Assembly: GCF_028640845.1 (NCBI RefSeq)
Contig: NC_080540.1
Coordinates: 262,169,958 to 262,233,957, forward strand
Source: Ahaetulla prasina
Lineage: Eukaryota > Chordata > Lepidosauria > Squamata > Colubridae
DNA: 64,000 bases
Direction of reading: 5' to 3'
The stretch's first letter is position 1. The number at the start of each line of letters is the position of its first letter. The position numbers were made by a program, and so were the translations under genes. Under the pieces are notes generated by a model. The model made no database searches, was not told the origin of the DNA, and saw only the letters and a list, made by a program, of their open reading frames with translations. Shown in pieces: positions 36,222 to 47,689 of the stretch.

Positions 36222-37560
36222 GATGTAAAAAGTCTACACCTCCCTGTAAAAGTATCAAAATTTTGAGATGTAAAAAACAACAACCAGACCAAGATATATT
36301 ATTTTAGAATTTTTTTCCACCTTTAATACATAAGCCGTACAATTCAATTGAAAAATGATCTGAAATATTTCAGGGGAAAAATAAAAATCTTACAGTAACA
36401 TAGTATGCACACCCTTAAACTGATACTTTATTGAAGCACCAGCTTTGCTGGAGACAGCATCCAGCCTTTAGGGATAGGAGCCTATCTTGCCTTGGGAATC
36501 TCTGCCCACCCTTCCTTGCAAAAGTGTTCCAGATCTGTCAGAATGCAATCCTGTGCACAGCCCTCTTCAGGTCACTCCAGATCCTCAAATGAATTCAGGT
36601 CTAGGCTCTAGTTGAGCTATTCCAAAACTTTGAACTCCTTCTGGTGAAGCCATTATTCCAGAGGTGGTATTCAGCAGGTTCTGACCAGTTCTGGAGAACT
36701 GATAGCGGAAATTTTGAGTAGTTCGAAGAACAGGTAAATACCACCTCTGACTGACCCCGCCCCCATCTATTCTCTGCCTCCCAAGTCCCAGCTGATCGGG
36801 AGGAAATGGGGATTTTGCAGTTACCTTCCCCTGGAGTGGGGTGGGAATGGAGATTTTACAGTATCCTTTCCCTGCCACTCCCACCAAGCCACACCCACAG
36901 AACCGGTAGTAAAAAATTTTGAATCCCACCACTGCATTATTCTGTTGATTTGGCGGTATGCTTTGGATCCTTGTTGTGTTGAAAGGTGAAATTCCTCTTC
37001 ATCTTTAGCATTTTAGCAGGGGCTTAAAGGTTTTGTGCCAAAACTGACTTACATTTGGAACTGTTCGTAATTCCTCCACTTCACTAAACCTCCAGTTCAA
37101 GTTGAAGAAAAGCAGCCCCAAAGCATAACACTGCAACCACTATACTTCACTTGTGGGTATGCTGAAGTGTTGTGTTGTTTTTGCAACAAGCACACGCTCA
37201 GACTAGTTTTCTTGTTGTTTTTTTATCCATTTTTGACAGATACCAAATTGTTGTGCCATATTTTCTCCACTTGTTGATGACTGCCATCCACGGTATAGCA
37301 TTTCAACAATGAGATTGCTTTGATGCTTTGTAAGCTCTTTGTAGATCTTGGTTTTGGCGATAAGTGGCAACTGAGTCAATGTCAGAAAAATTCTACTACA
37401 ACAACTAAATGGTCTTGATCAGAGTCACTTTAACTGATGGTAACTGTGCACTACCATTGAACATCAGTTTGAATGTGACTGGTTAATTCTGAACACAGTC
37501 AAACCTTGCTTATAAGGGGGTGTGAACCCTTATAAAAACATGTTATTGTACATTTTTGCT
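36222..37560 (-). mobile_element. Decayed Tc1-type DNA transposon, minus strand
   Basis: The minus strand reads MLWGCFSS (37126 to 37103), followed by a glycine-rich GGLVK and later pieces resembling the HTAK and N-P-I-E-x-L-W region of Tc1 transposases (for example NRIMASPEGVQSFGIAQLEPRPEFI in broken form near 36640-36590, split here by stops), then RGLCT. Near the ends, AAGTCTACACCTCCCTG and AAGGGGGTGTGAACCCTT resemble degenerate inverted termini. Many stops. Split by the MITE at 36659-36935. Exact ends uncertain. Confidence 0.75.
36659..36935 (-). mobile_element. hAT-type MITE (family B) with perfect 8-bp target duplication, nested in Tc1 element
   Basis: Termini CAGAGGTGGTATTCAGC and TTGAATCCCACCACTG. 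Both flanks are CATTATTC (36651-36658, 36936-36943). The interior shares GGAATGGAGATTTTACAGTATCC with other family B copies. Younger than the Tc1 relic it splits. Confidence 0.92.
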
Positions 37561-38335
37561 ATTTTTCCCCACTAAACAATTTCAAACCAGACATTTAAAC
37601 TTGGATGTGTAAACTTGAACTATACCTCTCTTCCATCAGTACAGTTACCTCAGCTAATTATTCATATTCATTTTGCTCCAGTCTTAGGAAAAGAAGAAAA
37701 ACTCTCTCCCATTCATTTATCCAGCTTATGCATATATATTTTTTTAAAAAACCTTTAACATGTTGTCACTTCCCTCATTTTTTAATATTTATTCTTGTCT
37801 CCTAATCATAAGCAAATTACCTTTCTGGGTCTAAGACCATTGCCGGGAGGATATGACTGCCTTTCTCTAATTAATTCAACATCCTACACTACCAGGATTA
37901 TAATTATTTGCTCAAACTATTAATAAGTGCTGTCAGGGTATGCTATTTTTCTTCTGTCATTAAGGAACATGGAAATCAATGCAATCACTGCAGAGGAATG
38001 TTGCGGCTTCAAACATACATGGCCTCTTGTTTCATGTCACTGATATCCCTTTGATTAAAATTTATACTTTATGAACTAATTCAGTCTGGGTTTAAACACA
38101 AATGTTTGCTTTCCCTTTGTTTTTTCTTCCCAGAGAGCATATTACTAAACAAGCTTTCAAACAATTTCCCTTTTAAAAATGGTGGGGAAAACCTAGCACT
38201 TTACAAAATAACAAGATATATTTGAGTAAAATCTTAAACAATATAGTGCCTTAGAAATACGCAAAATCTTTATATGTGTAACATCATTCCAGCTTATGTC
38301 ATGATGGGAGACATCAGCAACAGAGAACCAGCTTG
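37561..38335. other. Intergenic, nothing recognised
   Basis: AT-rich, no gene or nameable repeat. Confidence 0.4.
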
Positions 38336-38343
38336 GTGCAGTG

Positions 38344-38498
38344 CAGGAATGTCAAACTCATGTCATCACGTTGTCGTCATGTGACGTATCGTGACTTCCC
38401 CCTGCCCGCTCTTTGCTAAAATGGGGGTGGGCGTGGCCAACACGTCATGCATCTGACCTGCGGGTCCCTGGTTTGACACCCCTGGCTTGACACCCCTG
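38344..38498. mobile_element. Short hAT-like MITE (family C)
   Basis: Starts CAGGAATGTCAAACTCATG and ends CTGGTTTGACACCCCTG (38484), with the last 14 bp repeated (GCTTGACACCCCTG). Shares GCTAAAATGGGGGTGGGCGTGG and the CTGCGGG region with 63394-63528. No clear target duplication. Confidence 0.65.
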
Positions 38499-38670
38499 GA
38501 GACCATGAGTGCTGGTTACTGACTTCGGATCAGTCCTGCTCTCTCAATCCAACCTACTTCACAGGGTGATTGTGGGGAAAATAAGAGACAGGAGCATGAA
38601 GCATAAATACTGCCTTGAGTTAACTAAAAATAAAGATGGGATAAACATCTAATAAATACATAAACCACCA
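38499..38670 (+). repeat. Old SINE remnant (3' part)
   Basis: ACCTACTTCACAGGGTGATTG, then TACTGCCTTGAGTTAAC and an ATAAATA tail resemble the body and tail of a tRNA-derived SINE; the 5' part is not recognisable. Confidence 0.45.
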
Positions 38671-39541
38671 GAGGGCCACAGGTTTCCCACTGCATATGTA
38701 GATAAACATTTACTCTAAATTAACAGTGGATAATTTAGAAGTTTGCAAATAGATTTGCACTTTGGTGAATAAATATGTTACCAGTCTTCTATTAATGTAG
38801 TCAATTGATTAGGAGAAGGTAAGCACTAATGTAAATTTTCTACCTTTGTCCTTCAATTTGCCTCAAGGCCACTGCATCACACTTCAGTGAACTCTGATGA
38901 TAGCCCAGTTATTAGTGCAGTATATTGCACAAGTGTCTTGCCCAAAGCACCTAATATTCTGTGGAACTAACATTGGCTTGAAATAAAGGAATAAAATTTA
39001 CAATATGCAAGCTTTGCTAAAAATCATGGTTTGTGAGCACAATTGTTTTATTACAATTAGAAAAAATCAGATGGTCACACTTCTCCATTGCCTGGTCTAC
39101 AAACCGAGGTCAAAATTGTTCTGAGTTTCTCTCCTCAAAACAATGCAATCTCTCTTTATCATCAGATGGGGGGGGGTGTCACAGAAGAAACAGCACATCA
39201 GTAAAGATACTACTTTGCTATTTATAATATGCCTCATCTCATATCTGTGTAAAACTGATCCAGCGGATTCAGTTTCAGTATTACTGGCTATGACATCATA
39301 CACATGGGGAGCTTCTGCAAGAGGAGAATTAAATTAATGAATTATTTGGATTCTTGAATATATAAGAACTCACTGACTAAAAAGACGGTGAGTGTTGCAT
39401 TCTTTTCAAGGGAGGGAGACCTAAGAAAAAGCAACAAGTTTCAGGAAATAGTGTTGGTGATTCATGAAATGCTTAAAACTTTCTTCCATGGCTTTGACTA
39501 AGAACTGACTCAAAATGCCTAGCAGCTGAAAAAAAAATAAT
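38671..39541. other. Intergenic, nothing recognised
   Basis: No gene seen. Confidence 0.4.
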
Positions 39542-39543
39542 TA

Positions 39544-39916
39544 CCGTATATACTCGAGTATAAGCCGAGTTTTTCAGCACGTTTTTTGTGCTGAAAAACG
39601 TCCCCTCGGCTTATACTCGAGTATATACGGCTTATACTCGAGGTTTTTTTTTTTTCGTTTTTTTCACATTATACCGGCCGGCGCGAACTTGGCGGGCTTT
39701 TGCTTTAGCGCGGGGAAGCCCTGCCGGTGCAGTGAGAGGGCGGGGCGGGGGAGCCGCCAGCCTTCTCGGCCGAGGGAGGGAGAGTTTCGCCGACCGGTAG
39801 GTGCCTCATTTCCCACCCTCGGCTTATACTCGAGTCCCCAGTTTTACCCCAGTTTTTGGGGTAAAATTGGGGACCTCGGCTTATACTCGGATCGGCTTAT
39901 ATTCGAGTATATACGG
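39544..39916. mobile_element. TA-flanked inverted-repeat element with GC-rich interior
   Basis: Termini CCGTATATACTCGAGTATAA and TTATATTCGAGTATATACGG are long inverted repeats bordered by TA (39542-39543, 39917-39918), Tc1/mariner-like. Near the left end an 11-bp perfect hairpin TTTTTCAGCAC/GTGCTGAAAAA. The interior 39670-39800 is CpG-rich (GGCGCGAACTTGGCGGG, GGGCGGGGCGGGGG) and ends near a donor-like GTAGGT, unlike AT-rich surroundings, so it may be captured promoter or exon DNA. Confidence 0.8.
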
Positions 39917-39918
39917 TA

Positions 39919-41350
39919 CTCATTAAAAATTGCTGCCATGCATTTCTGATATTAAAGTCTTCTTTCCGGTTGCAGCCAAATCTCTGTGCCTATCATAACT
40001 TTCTGCTAGATTCTCTGACTGAAGCTTTGGCTTTTAAACTTCTTTGACTATGGCCCACAAAATAATTACGTGTTTATGTGTGTGGGTGTGTGATATAGTG
40101 CTGTGTATTTCAAACAGGAACACTTCTCCAGATCAAGCCTAATAGTTTGCTTTCATAAGCATGACATTTACATTCTGCTTCTTAGCGAACAATTTCTAAA
40201 TTGGATTAGAATATTGAAATCATTATAAAAGCTTTTAAATGTAGGCTATCTATTTCACCACTCAGTGGCTTTGCCAGCATAAGAGCTCTTAATATATATT
40301 AGCTTGTGCCATCAATACTCAAAATATTCCCCATCATTGATTGGGGACCTTGCAATAGACCTGTTTACAAACACCAATGGATCTGAAAACATTGTTTAAA
40401 ACCATGAACACTTTTAACATTTATACTAAAATTCCTTAAGTAGTTAGATCTCTTTTCCCATATTAAACATCTCTCTGTTAAAAGAAAAAAGAAAAAAAAG
40501 ACCTTGTTTTTGTTTAACATAGAGGCTAGGAGAACAGAAATTTGCAAAGAGGAAGTGGTTAAACAGGTTATGTCGTCTTTTATAAAAAAAAAAATAGGCT
40601 GAGATGTTTGCCAGTGTAAATAAAAGCACGGAAAGAGTGGCATCAGAATTACAGGTTATATGCCTTAAAAATATATTCAGAGATATAGGTAAAAAAATAC
40701 TGTGGCTATCTATTACCTTTTCAAAGGACAACCTATTGATTATTGAAAGGAAGTCAGAAACAGTACTCTACTTAAATTTAAGTCTAATTTAGAGATAAAA
40801 TAATCAAATAAACAACAATCAAGAGGGAAAAAAAGTCTTAAAACTATCCAGACACAGTACATTTTGGAGTAGATAAAATAGCTAGACTTTTACCCAGACT
40901 TTCTTGCTATGGTGAAAATAATTCCATTTAAATTTATTAATTCATTCGTGTATATACACACATATTTGTAACATATGAATTGAAACAAGCATGCACCCAT
41001 TCTTGGATACTTGGGAACTACATTCATAATACAACTGGTGTTACTACTTTTAGCTACCTTTGTTGGGTTTTTTGGTGGGTTTTAAGGCAGTTCCAGGACT
41101 GCTTTATAACTGAATAGGCCTAAGAACCACTGATGCCTTATCCTGCATAACAAAGTATTTAGTTGGTACTTGAAGAATATCCTGAATGAGACAATTCCTA
41201 ATTAAGGCTGGAAAGGTGAGAAATGAGAGTTTCGGATTAATCAAAGGGAAAAGAGAAAATTCTAACCTTGATCAACAACCAACTAGGCTTTTAGTGACAT
41301 GGGAATCTCAATCTCCATTGCCAATCTAGTATTTATAATAATTAAAGAGG
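39919..41350. other. Intergenic, nothing recognised
   Basis: AT-rich with no gene. (TG) and (TA) short runs near 40075 and 40950. Confidence 0.4.
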
Positions 41351-41358
41351 GCCTAGGG

Positions 41359-42138
41359 CAGGGGTCACCAACCTTTCGGGCCCCAGGGACCACTAAATTC
41401 ATAATTTTAAATCCCACGGACCACTAATATGATCTGCCAAATGAATGGCTGGGTGGGCGTGGCAAGGTGGTCATGTGACTGGGTGGGCATGGCCAACTTG
41501 ATTTCATTCATGTCGAGGGGCGCCTTGCCAGCCTCTACTCACCATTCATCACCTGCCCGCCCAGGATCCTTAGGGCCTCAACAGGAAGCAGTTGTTGGCC
41601 ACCATGAGAAAGCAGCCACCATGAGAAAGAGTTGGCAAAACAGCTGGCTCAGTTCAGATTGGATCTGACCGAGAAGGAGGCTCAGCAGAAGCACCTCACT
41701 GAGGGCTACAAGCATAGGCTTTCCAAGCAGAGGAAAAACTTGCAGGACTGCAAGGCCAGGTGCCACACCTGGAGGCTCAGTAGGCTGAGATGGTCAGCCA
41801 GTTCCAGACCATGATACAGTTCCACTGGAACAAGGCCCTGCAGGTCTTTGCCACCAGCAACACTTCCCTCCAGCCTTCGCCCAAAGCCCCACACCAGGAG
41901 GCTGAAGCATACCCCAAGTGGGAATTTCTGCCCCCCTCCGACCCGCACAAAAAGACCCCGAAGGGGGAGACTCTCTGCAGCAACACAAATGTTCATTACA
42001 CATATCTGGCCCAGGGGCCCTAGTCTGAGAATCCCTGATTTAGTGCAATATAAAAAAATGCAAATAATTTTTCTGTGGAGCACCAAAATTTTCTTGTGAA
42101 CCAACAGTGGTCCACGGACCACCAGTTGGTGACTGCTG
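41359..42138 (+). mobile_element. hAT-type element carrying a captured coding segment, copy 1
   Basis: Left terminus CAGGGGTCACCAACCTTTC, right terminus CCAGTTGGTGACTGCTG, with subterminal CAGGGACCACTAAATTC and GTGGTCCACGGACCACC. Flanks GCCTAGGG and GGCTGGGA match at 5 of 8. Aligns over nearly its full length with 55982-57064 except for an LINE fragment there. No transposase; the interior is the coding-like segment 41604-42023. Confidence 0.8.
41604..42023 (+). pseudogene. Coiled-coil-like coding segment inside hAT element, copy 1
   Basis: Frames read HEKELAKQLAQFRLDLTEKE, AQQKHLTEGYKHRLSKQRKN, then after a 2-nt deletion near 41760 EMVSQFQTMIQFHWNKALQ, PSPKAPHQEAEAYPKWEFLP and KTPKGETLCSNTN, ending in TAG at about 42021. 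One in-frame stop and one frameshift relative to copy 2. The heptad-like Leu/Glu/Lys pattern indicates a coiled coil followed by a Pro-rich tail. I do not recognise the donor with confidence; a centrosomal coiled-coil protein such as centrobin is a guess. Confidence 0.6.
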
Positions 42139-42146
42139 GGCTGGGA

Positions 42147-44629
42147 AGTTCCAAGAAACAGAACCTTTGCTTTCACAATATGACACTAACTTAGTGGAAT
42201 TAATATTTAATATTAATATTTGGAATAGATTATATTCAAACCTGCATAGAATGAACTAGGAGAACTAGATCTGGGCTTAAGTCCATGTATTATTACAGAA
42301 GTTCATTGGATTCACTTGGGTCAGTTAGTTTCTCTTAGCCCTACCAAACCACTTGTAAAGCATTTGAAGAAATACCTTCCTCATTCAGGGAAAAACTCAC
42401 AACTCTCTGGTGACGTAGATAATGGAATAATTTTCCAAGATAAGAATCTCTTTACCAAAAAAAAGGTTGTACTTCAAAAAACTGAGAAGAATATATTTGT
42501 AAGTTGCCCTGCAGACCTGATCTTAAAGCTTAGTTTAAACTAAAGTCCTCCTATGAGGAGGGGGAAAAGTGATCAGAAAACAGTGAAATACTTAGTGAAG
42601 ATATCCAGTTGTAAACAACAACAAAAAACTCACAGAAAGAAATGTCCACTCACATGACCCAAGGATTCCAATATTTCTATACCTTTAGATTTATTTATTT
42701 ATTTATTTATGTATTTATTTATTTATTTTCAAAAAGATCAATATGAATAGTGGAGAACTGCCCTTTCTTTGAAGATTTGAAGCAGAGGGAACCTACCATA
42801 GTTCTATAGTTATAATTTCCTGCTTCAGCTAGGATCAGATTAGATTACTTTCAAAGTCACTTCAGTCTCGATTCTGTTGGCATCTTTCTTTTTAACAAGT
42901 GTCCCAAAACTGCATTCTGTTAGGCTATTATGAAGGAACATCTCTTTGATGTCTCCTTGAGGCAAAACATAGCTTGGATATATTGCACAGGCTACAAGCC
43001 ACACACCCTGCAAATTCTTATTGGACTTCTAAAGCATTCTTATTTTCCTTTTAAAGTTAAGGGTAGTCAGTCCCCTATGTACTGCTGCCCTTTATTATGA
43101 GTAAATAGGCATTATATCAAGTTGCATATAATCCACAGGACTGTGAAACAAACATAAGAAAACTTTCACTTAATGATATACTATATAACATGATAGCAAA
43201 CAAACATTTCTTCAAGCATTCTTGTCATGAAATGGTTAACAGCTTCCAGTTCCTCTGTCTCACTTAAATGTCAACTTTCTCATATTAATGACGTCTTCAG
43301 AAGTTAGGAAATCTCTAAAGGCTAAGAGGGGAAGCCAATAATGCAGTACTGTTTCAGCCAAGTTAAGTTTCATAAATTGCTTTTTTTTGCTTTCTTTGAA
43401 TTCAGGACAAAAAAAATCTATATATTTCATCTTACACATTGAATAAAGGCTCAAGTTCTGGGAACCAAGAACTTGATCTCCAAAGGGAGAGAAGGGTGGA
43501 GGTTGCTACTGACAGACAAATAGTTCTCAATGTTCTAATGTTCATGTTTTTAACCAACTAGCTTGATTTTTGCTGTTGTTTCTCTTGTCTTTGTCCTTAA
43601 GTTGGTTTATACATTAAAACAAATGCATGTTTTTGGAACATATAAAACCAATGTTGGATATTCAACTAAGACATATGGAGACTTTCACTATGCTAATGTA
43701 ACTTTTTTTCCTGTTTTTATGATAGTTTTAAACGTGAGTCTGAAACTTGCAGATGACATGATTTGTTCTCACCAGCAATCTTTAGCAGAAGGCAGCAGCA
43801 TTCTCTTCCAGTGAAGCTTTTGGAGTCTTCAAGCGCAATTCCATGTGGGATCCTGGCCACTCCTGCTAAAGTTGTCCCTTGCCTTTCAAAATGCTGTATT
43901 CACAAATAAAACATTAAATACTTTGGAGTACTTATTCTCAAACGATTTCTCTGAAACATCTAAATTAGTATGTACACAAATTCATTTGAGACCAGTGTTT
44001 CAACACTATATAACCTGTCCAAACAAACACAATTGCAAGCTGATGTGTGGAGGTTAATTCACACAGGGTTTGTCATCTATTACCATGGAAGGAAGTCAGA
44101 TAACTGGAGTGACTGCAAGCAGAAACAAAATAGGATCAGAGTGGAACAGCAAATGTCCCGCTGATATAGTTTTCTGCCCACTCAAGGGTGGGTAAGAATC
44201 CTTCAGCAATGCCTTTGTTGCATGATGGCGTAATCCCTTCCCCAATTGGTTTACATTTAAGAAACTTACATATTTTTATCATATGCTCCCCAAATTCTAA
44301 CTCCTCCTACTCCTACTCCTCTTTCTCTTCCTCCTCCTCCTCCTCCTGGCATTTTCCCTACTATCATCATCATACACTTTTTCTGTCAGAGTCTGTGCTC
44401 TGACAGAAGGTTTAGGATAGACTAAAAAAGAAACGAAGGAAGTTTTCTAACTTAAAACTTGCTGGAAACCACTAGAGAGACGACCTGGGTCTTCTTGGAC
44501 CTGGATGGTCATTTCATAGACTGTATATTCTACAGTCTAAAAATATATTCTACAATTTAAAAAATTCTAGTCAGTTCCTGTGGTTTTAAGTAGTCTTCAG
44601 GCATAATTAAGAGATTTGTTCCATGTAAC
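42147..44629. other. Intergenic; simple repeats only
   Basis: (ATTT)n at about 42688-42730 and a CTC/CCT-rich polypyrimidine run at 44297-44347. No gene recognised. Confidence 0.5.
44297..44347. repeat. Polypyrimidine CTC/CCT simple repeat
   Basis: Almost pure C/T for about 50 bp, with tandem CTCCTA and CTCCTC units. Confidence 0.9.
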
Positions 44630-44646
44630 ATTCTTTTTGGTATCTT

Positions 44647-45113
44647 TTTTTTATTGAAAAAGTTTTACAACGAACAAATTTTTTAAAAAAATTTTCCCCT
44701 CCCCGCCCTCCCTCCCCAGAGACTTCCCAGAGCAAAATACAGGGTATAACATCTAAAAAACATACGCTAAAATACTACAAAAACCATAACCCATAATCCC
44801 TTCTCCCCCATTGATCCCTTAACTCCCCTTTCCCCTTTTAAGCAAATACACAAATACAATACATTCCCTACCATCACACATAAGCTATTTGATACTTTAT
44901 AGTCGGATACTTATTTTGAATATAGTCAATCCATTTTCTCCATTCTACCATATATCGTTCTTGTGAATAGTCTTTCAAATATGCAGAAATTTTTGCCATT
45001 TCTGCTAAATTTGAAACTTTACGTGTCCATTCTTCAATTGTAGGTAGTTCTTCTTTCTTCCAATATTGCGCCACCAAAAGTCTCGCTGCTGATACTAAGT
45101 TCAATATTAATTT
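44647..45113 (-). mobile_element. 5'-truncated L1 LINE with 17-bp target duplication, minus strand
   Basis: Flanked on both sides by ATTCTTTTTGGTATCTT (44630-44646 and 45114-45130), a perfect 17-bp target duplication. The left edge is poly-T, that is the poly-A tail of a minus-strand copy. The minus strand encodes the end of L1 ORF2. About 470 bp survive of a 6-kb element. Confidence 0.93.
44874..45104 (-). pseudogene. C-terminal end of L1 ORF2
   Basis: 76-residue frame reading NLVSAARLLVAQYWKKEELP, TIEEWTRKVSNLAEMAKIS and MVEWRKWIDYIQNKYP. The ARxLVAQYWKKxxxPTIEEW block is the typical C-terminal region of vertebrate L1 ORF2, distal to endonuclease and RT. Open in this piece, but a fragment; the reading start is simply the 5' truncation. 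Confidence 0.9.
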
Positions 45114-45507
45114 ATTCTTTTTGGTATCTTGCTACCAGTTCTCGCTCACCAATGTAACTGCTGGATCTTGCTCACATTTTCTCATTTGCACGTATGCTAA
45201 CAGTAATAGCATTTTGAACATTGTTTCCTATTGCTTCTACAATACTTACATCTTTCTTGATTTGTTTTGTACTAGAACACAATTGCAGGTTAGGATGAAA
45301 TCTAGGATTCAGCAGTGTCCCTAGCATACTGGACTATAATAACTATAAAATATCTATGATGATGTCATCATTCAAATACAATTATATTCAGACATCAGGA
45401 TACATGATGCAAATATAAAACTGGAATTTGTGTTCCAAATGCAACATCCTATTGCATGGGTCATAATTTGCCCTCTTTGTTCCCACAGTTGCCATTTCTA
45501 TGGTCAA

Positions 45508-45741
45508 TTAGCAGTAGCAATAGCACTTAAGACTTATATACTGCTCCATAGTGATTTACAGCACTATCTGAGCTGTTTACAAATGTCAGTATATTGCCTC
45601 CAACAATCTGGGTCCTCATTTTATCAACCTCAGAAGGATGGAAGGTGGAGTCAATCTTGAGCTAGTCAGGATCAAACTCCTGGCTATGGGCAGAGTTTGT
45701 CTGCAATCCTGCATTCTAACCAATGCGTCACCAGGGCTCCC
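45508..45741 (-). repeat. tRNA-derived SINE, minus strand
   Basis: Body with CCAACAATCTGGGTCCTC; minus-strand 5' end GGGAGCCCTGGTGACGCATTG, B-box-like region near 45670-45685, tail TGCTATTGCTACTGC at the left. Same family as 9336-9572. Confidence 0.85.
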
Positions 45742-47640
45742 TTACAGAATGCTTTTAAAACAATTGCTGTCTTTGTGAGGATAGCTCACATCAGGGGCAT
45801 CGGAGAGTAGAGGAGCAAAGCAATCAAGATAGTGGCCATGATCTTTCATTTGAAGCCTTGCTCGTTTTTCATATACATCCTATGTGTAATGCACATAAAA
45901 ATGGGGGTGGGACTTTAATCATATGGTTTCAGCCACTGTAATGACTTTTTAAAATTATACTTCTTTCCCTTTCATGTGCATCCTAGTTCGCATTTTTCTC
46001 CATTTTTTCTTCAGATCATAAAAGTTTATGGTGCATCCAAACTGCCACTATAAATACAATGTCCCCCAAAGAAATATAATGTATTCAAGGTATCTCTAAA
46101 TTTACAACAGAACCAAGTCCTCTCTTTTTCTCCAGAACTTCATAGCTTTTGGACTGTAAGAAAGTAACTAATAACATACTGATTTTGCTAGTAAACACAG
46201 GAAATCACTAAGGATTGAAGAGGTATGATGAAGAGGTAGCGTCAAGGTATCCAGCAGTTCAATCAATGGACAATTGTGCTTTTTTATATGAAAAAGAAAG
46301 AGAAGGAATTAAAAAAATACATGAAATAATTTGTGTGCTGTTAATGAAATAACGTTAAATGAAAAGAACATGAGTGATTCACTGCCCCGTTTATTGAAAA
46401 CACACTGGAGGAACATTGGGAGGAAAAGAAGAGAACAAAATGTCACTGCCATGAGAGAAAATCTCTCTTCAAAATTTTGTGCTGGTTTTGTGATGATGGT
46501 TGAAAATGTTTTTTCAGATTAATTCAGTGTCTCCAGTACTTAAGGATTTTTTTTTTTCAAAATTAACCCCTCTCCATATTAAAAAAATCTGTCAACCTGC
46601 TTTTTATGAGATAACTGCTGATGTAAATTTAAGGTAATTTAAATTTAAAACACCCAAAGTCAAGCCTAAACATCTACAGCTACTGGTTCAACTCAAAAGT
46701 GCTGATAGCAGCTGCTGAGGATTTTTTCTCTCTCCCTCTTCTTTTAAAAACTGGATTCTTTAAAATCAAAATTAAAACTAATCTACCTGAACCTGAGTTT
46801 TTGAAAGTGCACTATAGCGAAGTATGTATTTCAGGAATTACCTATTTTTTCTGCAGCGAACGAAGGACAAGTGCTAATTATATCGAAACAACATAAAAGC
46901 TTTATCTCCGAACGTGACTGTGCATCCAATTTACCAACTGATTTAGTTAATTTTTTTAAAATTTATCCAAACATCTATGGAAGCCTTTAGTGTAAGAACA
47001 CCACTTAGGCCAGTTTATAACCATTTTTTAAACATCATTACAAATTGCAGCATAAGAAAATAACCAGGGAGATACCGTTAACAATTAAAGAGCTGCCACA
47101 TGCCCATGTTGTAAAAAAAAGGGGGGTGGAAGGGGAAGAGATTGAAATGCTTTTAAAAAATTAAACACACAAAAGCCAATAAAAACCCTATTAACTACAC
47201 TGAAGCTAAACCCGGTTTGGAAGAATTTATGAATTCACTTATAATCTTATAGTGAGAACTAATTTTACGAGATCTATAAATATTACAATCCAGTCGACTA
47301 GTAGCAATAACTAATCTTTACTAGATTGCCCCTATTTTATATGACTCGCTTTGCCTTCAGTTGAGCTTCACTCTTTAGTTCAGGCAATCTTCTGGTGTGT
47401 GAATGCAAGACTGGTGGTGGTGGTATGAACGCCAGCGTTGGTGGGGGGATGACAGGAGTGAACAAAAGATGTATTGTACACGCGTGTGAATTGGCGGGGG
47501 GGGGGAGGGAGGGAAAGCGAGTACTACTTTTAAGCCTGCTTTGGTTTAAGCCGCTTTTATAATCTCTCTCCACACTTTGACATTGCAAAACACACCGTAA
47601 CTCCAAGCTTTTTTTTTTTTCTTCCTGAAACTGAGCTATG
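45742..47640. other. Intergenic, nothing recognised
   Basis: AT-rich up to about 47.4 kb; GC content then rises towards the CpG block. No gene assigned. Confidence 0.4.
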
Positions 47641-47689
47641 AGGCCCCCTGGCATTGCCTTCGAGTTCCTAAGCCCCTTTTCCTGCCATT

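Noticed and set aside
41604..42023. Captured segment as a retroviral Gag or transposase fragment
   Set aside because: No zinc knuckle, no DDE or BED motif; heptad-like coiled coil followed by a Pro-rich stretch. Host origin seems likelier, though the donor is unknown.
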